64,000 nt of DNA, taken from NCBI RefSeq assembly GCF_022354825.1, contig NZ_CP031168.1, forward strand, positions 7,616,501 through 7,680,500, written 5' to 3'. This DNA comes from Paenibacillus sp. H1-7. Its GTDB lineage: Bacteria > Bacillota > Bacilli > Paenibacillales > NBRC-103111. The position numbers and the translations under genes are program-made. Numbering within the stretch: the stretch's first letter is position 1; each line of letters begins with the position of its first letter. Under the pieces are notes generated by a model. That model was not told the DNA's origin. It did no database searches and saw nothing but the letters and a program-made list of their open reading frames with translations. Below, piece after piece: positions 16,410 through 24,605 of the stretch.

Positions 16410-16769
16410 TTAAGCATTCACTTTTTGCTTAGCTGCAGTAGCCAAATCGTTGAATGCGCTGATGTCGTTTACAGCCAGGTCAGCCAGCATTTTGCGGTTT
16501 ACTTCGATGCCGGACAGCTTCAAGCCGTGCATGAATTTGCTGTAAGACAAGCCATTCATGCGAGCCGCAGCGTTGATACGAGTGATCCACAATTTGCGGA
16601 AATCACGTTTTTTCTGACGGCGGTCACGGTATGCATACAGCAAGGATTTCATCACTTGCGCGTTAGCTGTTTTAAATAAGCGGTGTTTGGAACCGAAATA
16701 ACCTTTTGCCAATTTCAAAATCTTTTTATGACGACGACGAGTTACGAACCCGCCTTTGACTCTTGCCAT
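16410..16769 (-). CDS. rplT: 50S ribosomal protein L20
   Basis: Primary 23S-binding protein needed early in 50S assembly. The 119-residue basic protein begins MARVKGGFVTRRRHKKILKL and contains AYRDRRQKKRDFRKLWI, both diagnostic. Last gene of infC-rpmI-rplT. In Bacillus L20 represses this operon by binding the infC leader, and the leader here can fold into an attenuator. Confidence 0.98.
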   Translation of the reverse strand: MARVKGGFVTRRRHKKILKLAKGYFGSKHRLFKTANAQVMKSLLYAYRDRRQKKRDFRKLWITRINAAARMNGLSYSKFMHGLKLSGIEVNRKMLADLAVNDISAFNDLATAAKQKVNA

Positions 16770-16814
16770 GATCCATTACCTCCAAAATTTAAGTAGAATG
16801 ATTAACGAAACGAA

Positions 16815-17018
16815 TTAACCTTTGATGTTAGCCAGTTGCTGCTTCAAACGTCTTACGTCGCCTGCAGCCATAACCGGATTGGTAGCCAATACGCGCTTTT
16901 GACGAGCGGACTTGCCGGACAACAGGTGGTTTTTGTAAGCTTTGTAGCGTTTTACTTTGCCTGTTCCAGTAATCTTGAAGCGGCCTTTCAGGCTGCTATG
17001 TGTTTTCATTTTTGGCAT
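16815..17018 (-). CDS. rpmI: 50S ribosomal protein L35
   Basis: Small 50S protein, 67 residues, starting MPKMKTHSSLKGRFKITG and rich in Lys/Arg throughout. It lies between infC (22-bp gap) and rplT (45-bp gap), the conserved order. An AGGAGG site precedes the ATG. Confidence 0.98.
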   Translation of the reverse strand: MPKMKTHSSLKGRFKITGTGKVKRYKAYKNHLLSGKSARQKRVLATNPVMAAGDVRRLKQQLANIKG

Positions 17019-17040
17019 GACGTGTAGTCCTCCTTAATAA

Positions 17041-17556
17041 TTATGCTTGCTGTTTCGGCGATAAAATCATGATCATGCTGCGGCCTTCCAGCTTAGGTCT
17101 GCGCTCTACGATGCACAGCTCCTCCACTTCGGCAGCCATACGCTCAAGCACCTTTTGACCGATGCTCGCATGAGCGATCTCACGACCGCGGAAACGCACG
17201 CTCAGCTTAACCTTGTCGCCGTCATTCAAAAACTTCACGACGTTGCGCTGCTTCGTTTGGAAGTCATGCTCATCAATCGTGGCGCTGAGGCGAACCTCTT
17301 TAAGTTCGATGACTTTCTGGTTCTTACGGGCTTCCTTTTCTTTCTTTTGCATTTCGTAGCGGTATTTCCCGTAATCCATAATCCGGCACACCGGTGGCTT
17401 TGCCGTCGGGGCAACGTTAACCAAGTCCAAGTTGGCATCTCCAGCAATCTGAAGCGCTTCGCGAATCGGCTTGATGCCGAGCTGCTCTCCATCTGCACCG
17501 ATCAGACGAACTTCCTTCGCCCGGATCTCATCGTTAATTAAATGCTCTGTACTAAT
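17041..17556 (-). CDS. infC: translation initiation factor IF-3 (ATT start)
   Basis: IF-3 keeps 30S and 50S subunits apart and proofreads start codons. The N domain (HLINDEIRAKEVRLIGADGE) and the C domain (IMDYGKYRYEMQKKEKEA ... RFRGREIAH) are complete in 171 residues. No ATG, GTG or TTG fits the N-terminus: the frame opens at ATT (17556-17554) with GGAGGTGG 9 nt upstream, followed by STEHLINDE. An ATT start is the known self-regulatory device of infC. A later TTG in DLVNV would delete the N domain and is rejected. Confidence 0.95.
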   Translation of the reverse strand: MSTEHLINDEIRAKEVRLIGADGEQLGIKPIREALQIAGDANLDLVNVAPTAKPPVCRIMDYGKYRYEMQKKEKEARKNQKVIELKEVRLSATIDEHDFQTKQRNVVKFLNDGDKVKLSVRFRGREIAHASIGQKVLERMAAEVEELCIVERRPKLEGRSMIMILSPKQQA

Positions 17557-17656
17557 AACCTGCCACCTCCAAATGGATTGTGTTTGTTGCTTCTATCGAG
17601 ATCTTGCGACCACGTTAGCGTTGGTTTATTCGCATTTCCATGCGACAATGAAGAAA

Positions 17657-17683
17657 GGACGCGGGCACAATACGCCCACGTCC
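17657..17683 (-). promoter_or_regulatory. L20-type leader / attenuator hairpin of infC operon
   Basis: Between the promoter and infC the minus-strand transcript forms GGACGTGGGC-GTATTGT-GCCCGCGTCC followed by TTTCTTC, a terminator-like hairpin. It is placed where Bacillales carry the L20-responsive leader. The whole leader runs from about 17783 to 17557. Confidence 0.6.
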
Positions 17684-17789
17684 ATGAAAGTTCAAGTGAT
17701 CCATTTCGATTCACATTCACTCTAGTTCATAACCAGCCAACCGTTGTCGGACAGGTGAGAAGCGGGCGCTTCTTCTTTTGCACTAAAGG

Positions 17790-17819
17790 ATCATATCACA
17801 ATTAGTATATTAAAGTCAA
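17790..17819 (-). promoter_or_regulatory. SigA promoter of infC-rpmI-rplT
   Basis: Minus strand TTGACT (17819-17814), an 18-bp AT-rich spacer and TATGAT (17795-17790), giving a leader of about 225 nt before infC. Confidence 0.75.
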
Positions 17820-17838
17820 GCATCGGCTTGTAACGAGC

Positions 17839-19077
17839 TTAGCTGACTTGTTTGCTCTGCACTTCTTCCAAACGAATGACACGCGTATGCTCCGTATGGC
17901 TCCACTGCTTGTTGTTTTGCGTGAAGAACGCATACACTGTAATCGGCCACCAGGAAAGCATAAATACCGGGAACGTAATCAGGTACAGCCATGTTTTCCA
18001 GGAAGCTTTCTCGATAATCAGCGCCAGCGGGAATTGAATGTAGCTGAAGATCCCTACGATCAAGAAGAAGGTCGGCGAATAATCAAACAACGAACGCAGC
18101 GAGGCTCCGCCAGGGATCATCATGTCGATCCACAAAGCTAGCGTTACTACGGAACCGATCAATACGACGTACACGTTCAATGCATAAACGGCGGTATCGA
18201 TCTTCGCCCAGCTTCCTTCCTTCAGTCCTTTCCAGAACAGCGGGAAGAAATAGCGGCGGGCTACGTCAAAATGACCTTGCATCCATCTCAGACGCTGTCT
18301 TGCGGATGCTTTGAACGTCAAAGGCTTCTCGTCATACACTCTTGCATCGTAGTTGAAGGTCGGGTTAATGCCGCGCTGTACGCAGCGCATCGTGAACTCC
18401 AAGTCCTCAACCAGACTGGTTGCACCCCAGCCGATTTCTTTCAGCAATGCCGTTTCAAAGCACATACCTGTACCGCCCAAGAAGTTGGCCAGCCCTAGGT
18501 TTTCGCGCGGCAGCTGCCACAGACGGTTGCAATACCAGTACGTTACGGCATAAGCCGCCGTAATCCAGGAGTCGTTCGGATTTTTCGTGTCCAGATAAGC
18601 CTGAATCACTCTGGAACCATTGCACAAGTCGTTGTTCATATGCTTCAAATAGTCCGGATTCACCAGGTTGTCGGCGTCGAACATCACGACCGCGTCGTAG
18701 CTGCGAGGCATTTTCCAAAGCTCCTTCAGCATCCATTCGATCGCATAGCCTTTACCCCGAAGCTTCGGATTGTTCCGCTCGCAGGCGTACACTCCCATGC
18801 TCCGCGCAATATGTGCGGTTTTGTCCGTACAGTTATCGCAAATAACGAAAATATCGTACATTTCTTTCGGATAATCCAAGTTTTTCAAGTTGTCGATCAG
18901 CGCTCCGACCACTTGCTCTTCGTTATGGGCCGCAACCAGTATGGCAAAGGACTTTTGCGGCTCATGCTGCGCTTTCGGTTTACGTCGGTACCAGCCGAAT
19001 AAGGTAAGGAACAGCTGATATCCCCCGACTACAGCCAAGACAATTTGAATACCTAGCAATACATTGTCCAGCATCAT
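17839..19077 (-). CDS. membrane glycosyltransferase family 2 (processive type)
   Basis: A 412-residue inner-membrane GT2. One helix at residues 5-27, a GT-A domain with ILVAAHNEE, the metal-binding FDADN near residue 135, EDLEF and the processive-type Q(R)xRW motif QRLRWMQGH near 263, then three or more C-terminal helices. This architecture is shared with poly-N-acetylglucosamine, hyaluronan and cellulose-type synthases and with glycolipid glucosyltransferases. No other polysaccharide-export gene is beside it, so the product is unknown. Two adjacent ATGs (19077, 19074) follow a GGGGG site. Confidence 0.85.
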   Translation of the reverse strand: MMLDNVLLGIQIVLAVVGGYQLFLTLFGWYRRKPKAQHEPQKSFAILVAAHNEEQVVGALIDNLKNLDYPKEMYDIFVICDNCTDKTAHIARSMGVYACERNNPKLRGKGYAIEWMLKELWKMPRSYDAVVMFDADNLVNPDYLKHMNNDLCNGSRVIQAYLDTKNPNDSWITAAYAVTYWYCNRLWQLPRENLGLANFLGGTGMCFETALLKEIGWGATSLVEDLEFTMRCVQRGINPTFNYDARVYDEKPLTFKASARQRLRWMQGHFDVARRYFFPLFWKGLKEGSWAKIDTAVYALNVYVVLIGSVVTLALWIDMMIPGGASLRSLFDYSPTFFLIVGIFSYIQFPLALIIEKASWKTWLYLITFPVFMLSWWPITVYAFFTQNNKQWSHTEHTRVIRLEEVQSKQVS

Positions 19078-19313
19078 AAATCCCCCTTTTTTATGTACCC
19101 CAAAGTCTCTCTCTCTACTCTATAGTTATGAACTTCGATGGTCTCTTTTGGATTTGTGTGGGTAGCCGAATATGATTTTCCTCTCTTTAACCCGTTTTGT
19201 CAAAAGCTCCTATGAGCCCCAATAAGTCAGATCCCGTAAATATGACGTGAAATTCCGGTAAATACCTGCAAAGCTCGCCGCCATCCAGTCATTTTCACCC
19301 TGTTTTCATCGAT

Positions 19314-20498
19314 TTACAGCATTTTTACATCAGCCGCAGCCGGACAACTCCGAACCATCGGACCGGATTCGTGAAGAACGGCCAGATAGCTTTCGTACAA
19401 GCCGTTAAAAATGTGCTCCCATGATTGCTGCAGACTATACTGGCGGCCTGCCATCGAAATATTGGAACGGTATTCCTCATTATGATACAACAATTCCACT
19501 GCATGTACAAATTCGGAAATATCTCCCGGTTTGCAGAGCATTCCCGTCTCGCAATGGACTATATTATCCTTTACCCCGCCTGCGGCCGATCCAATCACCG
19601 CCGTTCCGGAAGCCATGGCCTCCAGTACGACATTGCCGAAGGTTTCCGTTGACGAAGGGAATAAAAACACGTCTGCAGCCGCATACAAATCGGCCAAATC
19701 CTTGCCCTGCTTGAACCCTGTGAAGGTCACATCCAGCATTGCGCCGCACTGCTCCAGCAGCGGCTTGTATAAAGGGCCATCCCCTGTAATTACCAAATGG
19801 GAGCTCGCTCTAACATCTTCCGATAATGCGGCGAACGTGTCCATAAGCACATCGACGCTTTTTTCGGGAGCGAGCCTTCCGACAAAAAGAATGACAAATT
19901 TCCCAGGTGAAATGTCATATTGCTGCCATATTCGAGTCCGGTCGACAACCGGCTGAAACTGCTTTGCCTCCACGCCCCGCGACCAAATTTCCAAATTTTT
20001 GAGACCTTTCTCCTGCAAATGGTTCATCGTCGACCGGGACGGCACGTAGATCTTTTGACACTCCTGATGGAACCAGAGCATGTACTTCCAAAGCATCGGC
20101 TCCATCCACTGCAGCTTGTAATAAGATAAGTATTGATCGAAATGAGTGTGGTAAGAGGCAACCAGCGGAACCCGGTTTTTTTTGGCGTAATGGAGTCCAA
20201 CGAGTCCGAGATTAAACGGAGTGGCAACGTGGATAAGATCCGGCGAAAAGGCGGCCAGCTTCTTTTTCAGCTGGATGGGATTAGGGATAGCCATACGGCA
20301 TTCAGGATATAATAAAAAGGGTATACTGTAAAATCTTTCCACTCTTTTCGAGCTCGAAGCGTTTCCCGAATCCCCGTCAGGAGCAAATACTTTGCACTCC
20401 GCCCCTTTAGATTCCAAAAAGTGGATCCATCGCCCTAATGTTTTCGCTACTCCATTCACGTCCGGCAAAAAGGTGTCAGTAAATAAAGCTACCTTCAT
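19314..20498 (-). CDS. glycosyltransferase family 4 (glycolipid/teichoic type)
   Basis: A 394-residue GT-B enzyme. The acceptor domain opens with MKVALFTDTFLPDVNGVAKT; the donor domain has ILFVGRLAPEKSVDVL and the EX7E-type loop FLFPSSTETFGNVVLEAMASG. It resembles GDP-mannose or UDP-glucose dependent glycolipid glycosyltransferases of the MgtA/DgdA kind. The ATG follows GGAGGGG and the hairpin leader element shared with the zinc-ribbon gene at 3377. It is near a PAP2 phosphatase and a UgtP-like GT on the other strand, suggesting membrane lipid modification. Confidence 0.85.
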   Translation of the reverse strand: MKVALFTDTFLPDVNGVAKTLGRWIHFLESKGAECKVFAPDGDSGNASSSKRVERFYSIPFLLYPECRMAIPNPIQLKKKLAAFSPDLIHVATPFNLGLVGLHYAKKNRVPLVASYHTHFDQYLSYYKLQWMEPMLWKYMLWFHQECQKIYVPSRSTMNHLQEKGLKNLEIWSRGVEAKQFQPVVDRTRIWQQYDISPGKFVILFVGRLAPEKSVDVLMDTFAALSEDVRASSHLVITGDGPLYKPLLEQCGAMLDVTFTGFKQGKDLADLYAAADVFLFPSSTETFGNVVLEAMASGTAVIGSAAGGVKDNIVHCETGMLCKPGDISEFVHAVELLYHNEEYRSNISMAGRQYSLQQSWEHIFNGLYESYLAVLHESGPMVRSCPAAADVKML

Positions 20499-20506
20499 TT
20501 GCTTCC

Positions 20507-20548
20507 CCTCCTAAGAGCTTTTGCGATAGCAAAAACTTGCTCCGTAAG
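20507..20548 (-). promoter_or_regulatory. hairpin + Shine-Dalgarno leader element, copy B
   Basis: Minus strand CTTACGGAGC, AAGTTTTTGC, loop, GCAAAAGCT and CTTAGGAGG, matching copy A (3813-3853) outside the stem, with different but still complementary stem bases. It ends in the GT4 ribosome site. Confidence 0.5.
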
Positions 20549-20559
20549 CATAGGCGCTG

Positions 20560-20587
20560 AAGTTTTTGCGCAGCAAAAACTTTTTTC
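20560..20587. other. hairpin with T-run beside element B
   Basis: AAGTTTTTGC-GCA-GCAAAAACTT with TTTTT on the plus-strand side and AAAAAA on the other. It repeats the stem motif of element B 12 bp away. It could end antisense transcription entering the GT4 leader; no plus-strand gene ends here. Confidence 0.4.
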
Positions 20588-20802
20588 GTGCTTCCCGAGT
20601 ATGAATCCATTTTGGAACCGTCTGCGTAAATGACTTTTGGATCCATTGTAATCGGGGAGTGTTATCGGAGCATCAAAGGAACATTAATTCTGTCTATTTT
20701 GTAATTTATTATTCATTTGATACTCCATTAACAAAAGGGAATTACAATATGTATATGTAACACTCATACAGCTTATCCCACTTTTTTAAGGAGGCGAGGT
20801 CG

Positions 20803-21330
20803 GTGAGCCGAGTCGTTTCATGGCTTCAGCATCACGAGAACCGCATGTTTTGTTGGGTAAACCAACGTCTTCAGCACAGCATCCTCGATCATCTTTTTAA
20901 TTTGATAACCCACCTAGGCGGGGCAACGATGACGATCCTCATCGCGCTTTGTCTGTATTTCTTTGGCCAAGGCAGCTGGAAGCTGGCCGGCCTGCACTGC
21001 TGCATCGCACTGGCTTTGAGCCATATACCGGTCGCTATTATGAAGCGCGTTTATCCGCGCCTTCGTCCTTATCTTGTTCTCCCTGACACCAATACATGCA
21101 AAAAGCCGTTGACAGACCATTCATTCCCATCGGGACATACGACGGCGTTCTTTTCCATTGCGCTCCCGCTGGTTTATTCGCAGCCGTGGCTAAGTCCTAT
21201 TTTGCTTCCGCTTGCATTCTTTGTAGCCATTTCGCGTATATATTTAGGACTCCATTATCCTTCCGACTGTCTGGTTGGATCGCTGATCGCAACTACCGCC
21301 GTTTTCGCAACCGCTCCGTTATTCGGATAG
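20803..21330 (+). CDS. PAP2-family membrane phosphatase
   Basis: A 175-residue integral membrane lipid phosphatase. The three PAP2 motifs are present: KRVYPRLRP, PSGHT and SRIYLGLHYPSD, with His in the second and third as catalytic residues. Five or six hydrophobic segments surround them. Substrates in the family are phosphatidic acid, phosphatidylglycerol phosphate or undecaprenyl pyrophosphate. The GTG start at 20803 follows AAGGAGGCGAGG. It is followed 73 bp later by a UgtP-like glycosyltransferase, so the two may form a lipid-remodelling unit. Confidence 0.9.
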   Translation: MSRVVSWLQHHENRMFCWVNQRLQHSILDHLFNLITHLGGATMTILIALCLYFFGQGSWKLAGLHCCIALALSHIPVAIMKRVYPRLRPYLVLPDTNTCKKPLTDHSFPSGHTTAFFSIALPLVYSQPWLSPILLPLAFFVAISRIYLGLHYPSDCLVGSLIATTAVFATAPLFG

Positions 21331-21403
21331 TTATTTTTTGGGTATACTATGAATAATGTTAATTTATTGTAAATCCATTGGTACAAGGTATGGTGAAACG
21401 CAT

Positions 21404-22522
21404 ATGCGAAAAAAAAGGGTCTTGTTATTATCCGAAGGCTTCGGTGCCGGACATACCCAGGCCGCTCACGCTCTTGCCGTTGGTCTGCGTATGCTCTCGC
21501 CTGACATTCAGACACGTGTTCTGGAGCTGGGAACGTTCCTGCATCCGACACTGGCATCCTGGATTTTGACGGCGTACCGCAAGACGGTAACCACGCAACC
21601 AAAGCTTTATGGCCTTATGTACCGGTATCAATATAAGCGATCGTTAAACCGTTTCACCCAATTGGCTTTACACCGGATTTTTTACGCCCATGCCGCAGAA
21701 GTGATCCAGCAGCTTCGACCCGATACGATCGTCTGCACCCACCCTTTCCCGAATGCTGTCATCTCCCGCCTCAAACGTTCCGGCCTGAATGTTCCCCTAT
21801 GTACGGTCATTACCGATTACGACGCGCATGGAACGTGGGTAAGCCGGGAAGTGAACAAATATTTGGTATCCACCTCCGATGTACGGGAAAAGCTGTTGAA
21901 TCGCGGCATTTCGTCGGACGCTATCGAGGTGACCGGCATCCCCGTCCACCCCAACTTCTGGGAGCAGAACAACCGCGACGAGCTGCGAACCCGCTTTCAA
22001 TTGAAAGCGATGCCCACCGTTCTGGTGATGGGAGGCGGCTGGGGACTCATTAACAACGAGGAATTTCTTCAGTATATGATGGACTGGCGCGAGCAAATCC
22101 AGCTGATCCTCTGCATGGGCAACAACGAAAAAGCGCTCCAGCTGCTGTCGGCAGACAAACGCTTCCATCATGAAAATATCCGGCTTCTCGGCTTTACGAG
22201 GGAAGTCGACAAATGGATGGACATAGCCGACCTGCTGATTACTAAGCCAGGCGGTATGACCTGCACCGAAGGATTGGCCAAAGGCATTCCGATGCTGTTC
22301 TACAAGCCGATTCCGGGCCAGGAGGAGGAGAATGTGCAGTATTTCACTCAGCACGGGTTCGGGGAGCAGATCAAATCGGCGGAAACGATCGATCATTGGT
22401 TCAAGCTGCTGGTCGACCAGTATCCGGAAGTGCAAGAGCGCCGCGCCTATCTGCATAAGCAAGCGAACAGCTATAAGCCCGCCGACTGCACGAACGCCAT
22501 TATGGAGATGCTGTTGCAATAA
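21404..22522 (+). CDS. MGDG synthase/UgtP-like glycosyltransferase
   Basis: A 372-residue GT-B protein related to diacylglycerol glucosyltransferases and plant MGDG synthase. N-terminal RVLLLSEGFGAGHTQAAHAL is the family's glycine-rich loop with the GHxxAA motif; the donor domain has VLVMGGGWG and TKPGGMTCTEGLAKGIPML, the nucleotide-sugar binding signature. The ATG at 21404 is preferred because the protein then opens at MRKKRVLLL; a longer frame starts in promoter-like sequence. Probable function: glycolipid synthesis at the inner membrane face. Confidence 0.86.
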   Translation: MRKKRVLLLSEGFGAGHTQAAHALAVGLRMLSPDIQTRVLELGTFLHPTLASWILTAYRKTVTTQPKLYGLMYRYQYKRSLNRFTQLALHRIFYAHAAEVIQQLRPDTIVCTHPFPNAVISRLKRSGLNVPLCTVITDYDAHGTWVSREVNKYLVSTSDVREKLLNRGISSDAIEVTGIPVHPNFWEQNNRDELRTRFQLKAMPTVLVMGGGWGLINNEEFLQYMMDWREQIQLILCMGNNEKALQLLSADKRFHHENIRLLGFTREVDKWMDIADLLITKPGGMTCTEGLAKGIPMLFYKPIPGQEEENVQYFTQHGFGEQIKSAETIDHWFKLLVDQYPEVQERRAYLHKQANSYKPADCTNAIMEMLLQ

Positions 22523-22549
22523 AAGCGGCTATCCCCTATAAAAAATAGA

Positions 22550-22591
22550 AAGCATGTCTGTCCGAGTCGAATTCGGGCAGCATGCTTTTTT
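22550..22591 (+). terminator. terminator after UgtP-like gene
   Basis: AAGCATG / CATGCTT with inner CTG-CCGA / TCGG-CAG pairs, followed by TTTTT. Confidence 0.85.
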
Positions 22592-22616
22592 CGTGTTTCT
22601 ACTATATATAAGTAAG

Positions 22617-23363
22617 TTAATCATTTTCCGTTTCGGATTGGGCTTGTTCAGCTTCTTTCTTTTCCTTAAGCTGCAGCTGAGTCAGATGTTGGTCCAGCGC
22701 CTGCTGTCCGATAACTACCTCGACCCGGTGAATATTGACACCCTTCTCATGAAACTTCATCTCATATTCAGTCATCACAAGATCGGTCCGGACTTCCTCC
22801 GCATGAAGATCGAGAGAAATATTGCGCATACGCAAGCCCATATCGGCGAATGAATTTAAAGAAAACTCGAATAGGGAACGGGAATCGGTTTTAAAATGAA
22901 TCTCTCCGCGCTCATTGAGCACATCGATATATTTGCGGACAAAGCCCGAATGGGTCAGCCGGCGGCGGGCGTGGCGCTTTTTCGGCCACGGATCGCTAAA
23001 ATTCAAATAAACGCGTTCCAGCTCGTTTGTATCGAAAATATTTTCGATTTTCTCAATATTGAACAGCGCCAGCTTCAAGTTGGCCAGCGTCCCTCCGTTT
23101 TCTTCCCGGGACAGCTGTGCTTTCTCTGCAGCTCTGCGCAGCAGCTCGTCGTACATATCGACGCCTATGTAATTCGTATCGGGATTCAGCGAGCTTAACT
23201 GGCTGATAAAACGGCCCTTTCCCATTCCCAGCTCGACATGAATGGGCTTGTCGTTGCCAAATACTTCCTTCCAATTGCCTTTATAATCCGCCGGATTTAG
23301 TATAATAAGATCCGGTTGCGCCTCTAATGCTTCCCTGATACCCTTCCTGCCGCGTAATCGCAT
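22617..23363 (-). CDS. trmB: tRNA (guanine-N7)-methyltransferase
   Basis: SAM-dependent enzyme making m7G46 in the variable loop of tRNA. The 248-residue protein opens MRLRGRKGIREAL and has HVELGMGKGRFI (SAM site), NYIGVDMYDEL, and the family signature LNFSDPWPKKRHARRRLT. The C-terminal tail is Glu/Lys-rich and about 25 residues longer than usual. The ATG at 23363 has GGAGG 6 nt upstream; two earlier in-frame ATGs lack this spacing. Confidence 0.96.
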   Translation of the reverse strand: MRLRGRKGIREALEAQPDLIILNPADYKGNWKEVFGNDKPIHVELGMGKGRFISQLSSLNPDTNYIGVDMYDELLRRAAEKAQLSREENGGTLANLKLALFNIEKIENIFDTNELERVYLNFSDPWPKKRHARRRLTHSGFVRKYIDVLNERGEIHFKTDSRSLFEFSLNSFADMGLRMRNISLDLHAEEVRTDLVMTEYEMKFHEKGVNIHRVEVVIGQQALDQHLTQLQLKEKKEAEQAQSETEND

Positions 23364-23438
23364 AGTCATCCTCCAAAACAACTGCATATCGTTATAGTTC
23401 AGTGACGATTATACTCCGAATCGCAAATAAAGAAAAGG

Positions 23439-23471
23439 TCGGCTTTAGCCCGGAGAGAAGGCTAAAGCCGA
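23439..23471 (-). terminator. terminator after the 67-aa gene
   Basis: TCGGCTTTAGCC / GGCTAAAGCCGA, a perfect 12-bp stem with a 9-nt loop between the small gene at 23491 and trmB. The T-run on the minus strand is weak (CCTTTTC). Confidence 0.75.
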
Positions 23472-23490
23472 ATTATAAAGAGGAGAACAG

Positions 23491-23694
23491 CTATACTTCG
23501 AGCAGATGGTATTGAAGCTGGATGCTCTGCGGCATCAATAGGCTGTCCATTTGTTCTCTTACTTTTTTGCGAGCCTCGGCAGCAAGCCTCGGATTTTCTC
23601 TAAAATGGACCCCGCTGCTGATCGCCATCGCTTCCTTCACCGTCAGCTCTACGGTCAGCTTCTGATTTCCTTTAGGAATATACAGATAGCTCAT
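23491..23694 (-). CDS. small hypothetical protein (67 aa)
   Basis: Not recognised. MSYLYIPKGNQKLTVELTV is beta-like, followed by an amphipathic helix (LAAEARKKVREQMDSLL) and SIQLQYHLLEV at the end; soluble, no membrane segment. It begins 13 bp after the stop of the WGxxGxxG gene and ends before a strong hairpin, so it is probably the second gene of that transcript. The ribosome site is poor, suggesting coupling to the upstream gene. Confidence 0.6.
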   Translation of the reverse strand: MSYLYIPKGNQKLTVELTVKEAMAISSGVHFRENPRLAAEARKKVREQMDSLLMPQSIQLQYHLLEV

Positions 23695-23706
23695 AATGAC
23701 GCAGCC

Positions 23707-24318
23707 TTAGCGGTTGTCAACGTGACGTTCGTTACGATTGCGAAGTCCCGCCAAGCCTAACAAACCAAGCAGACCCAGCCATCCCCAACCGGAACCGTTT
23801 CTAGTTGTCGTATCGGCATTGGCACGGTAGCTGTACGTATCGTAATTGCCGCCGTATCCGTACGGTCTATATTTGTGCCCGTCGGTACCATACGTTCTGT
23901 ATTTGTGTCCGTCAGTACCGTACGTGTTCATACGGTTCAACAGGTTGTTACCATAGTTACGAGTCGTTGTGTCGGTCGTTCTATCGGTAACTCCCGTAGA
24001 GCCATACGTACCGGTGGTTCCAGCCGTTCCGGTCGTATCCATCGTTGTGCCTGGCGTTGTTGTTCCGGTTGTTGTTCCGGTCGTCGTGCCGGTTGTCGTT
24101 GTGCCGGTTGTTCCAGTCGTTGCGGCACCTGGTGTACCGGTAGTGGAATATCCGGTGGTGTTGGTAGTATCTACATTATAAGTGCCGTAAGTCCCTGTCG
24201 TCGTACCGGTAGCTCCAGCGGTGCCGGAAGTACCTGATTCGGCGAAAGCCCCCTGCGCGCCAAGTCCCAACGAAGCAGTCAAAGCCAGAGCAACAACGGT
24301 TTTACCAAGCTTGTTCAT
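23707..24318 (-). CDS. secreted Thr/Gly-rich WGxxGxxG-family protein
   Basis: A 203-residue exported protein. Residues 1-26 are a signal peptide (MNKLGKTVVALALTASLGLG...AFA). The body is low complexity, dominated by TGT, TTG and TGTT repeats, then two copies of YGTDGHKYR. The C-terminus GWGWLGLLGLLGLAGL plus RNRNERH matches the WGxxGxxG C-terminal segment: a tryptophan/glycine motif in a hydrophobic stretch with a basic tail, as in protein-sorting signals. Likely retained at the membrane or wall. The ATG at 24318 is chosen for the signal peptide. Function unknown. Confidence 0.75.
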   Translation of the reverse strand: MNKLGKTVVALALTASLGLGAQGAFAESGTSGTAGATGTTTGTYGTYNVDTTNTTGYSTTGTPGAATTGTTGTTTTGTTTGTTTGTTTPGTTMDTTGTAGTTGTYGSTGVTDRTTDTTTRNYGNNLLNRMNTYGTDGHKYRTYGTDGHKYRPYGYGGNYDTYSYRANADTTTRNGSGWGWLGLLGLLGLAGLRNRNERHVDNR

Positions 24319-24605
24319 GTAGATGTAGTCTCCCTTCGTCGCTTTGAATTGTTGGTGCACTTATAGCATGGTCGCATGGAGAAGCAAATATCCTCTTCGC
24401 TTCGTAGGAGCTTTTGTCAAGGAAAAATTCGCAAAACACCGGGTTTTACGGTAAAATAGAGAGATCGGCAGCCGACGAATTTCCTTAACTCATCCAACCC
24501 TTCCGATTCGGTTCACTTGCTCGAAGGGTAAGGAATGGAAGCTGAGCAAGTTACTATACACATATGGATGGATATACTGAGCAATCAAAAAGGAGTTCTA
24601 TATAG

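Noticed and set aside
24481..24535. Interrupted inverted repeat TTCCTT...ACCCTTC / GAAGGGT-AAGGAA before mnmL
   Set aside because: The arms are split by a 10-nt bulge and there is no T-run or family match; it could be chance.
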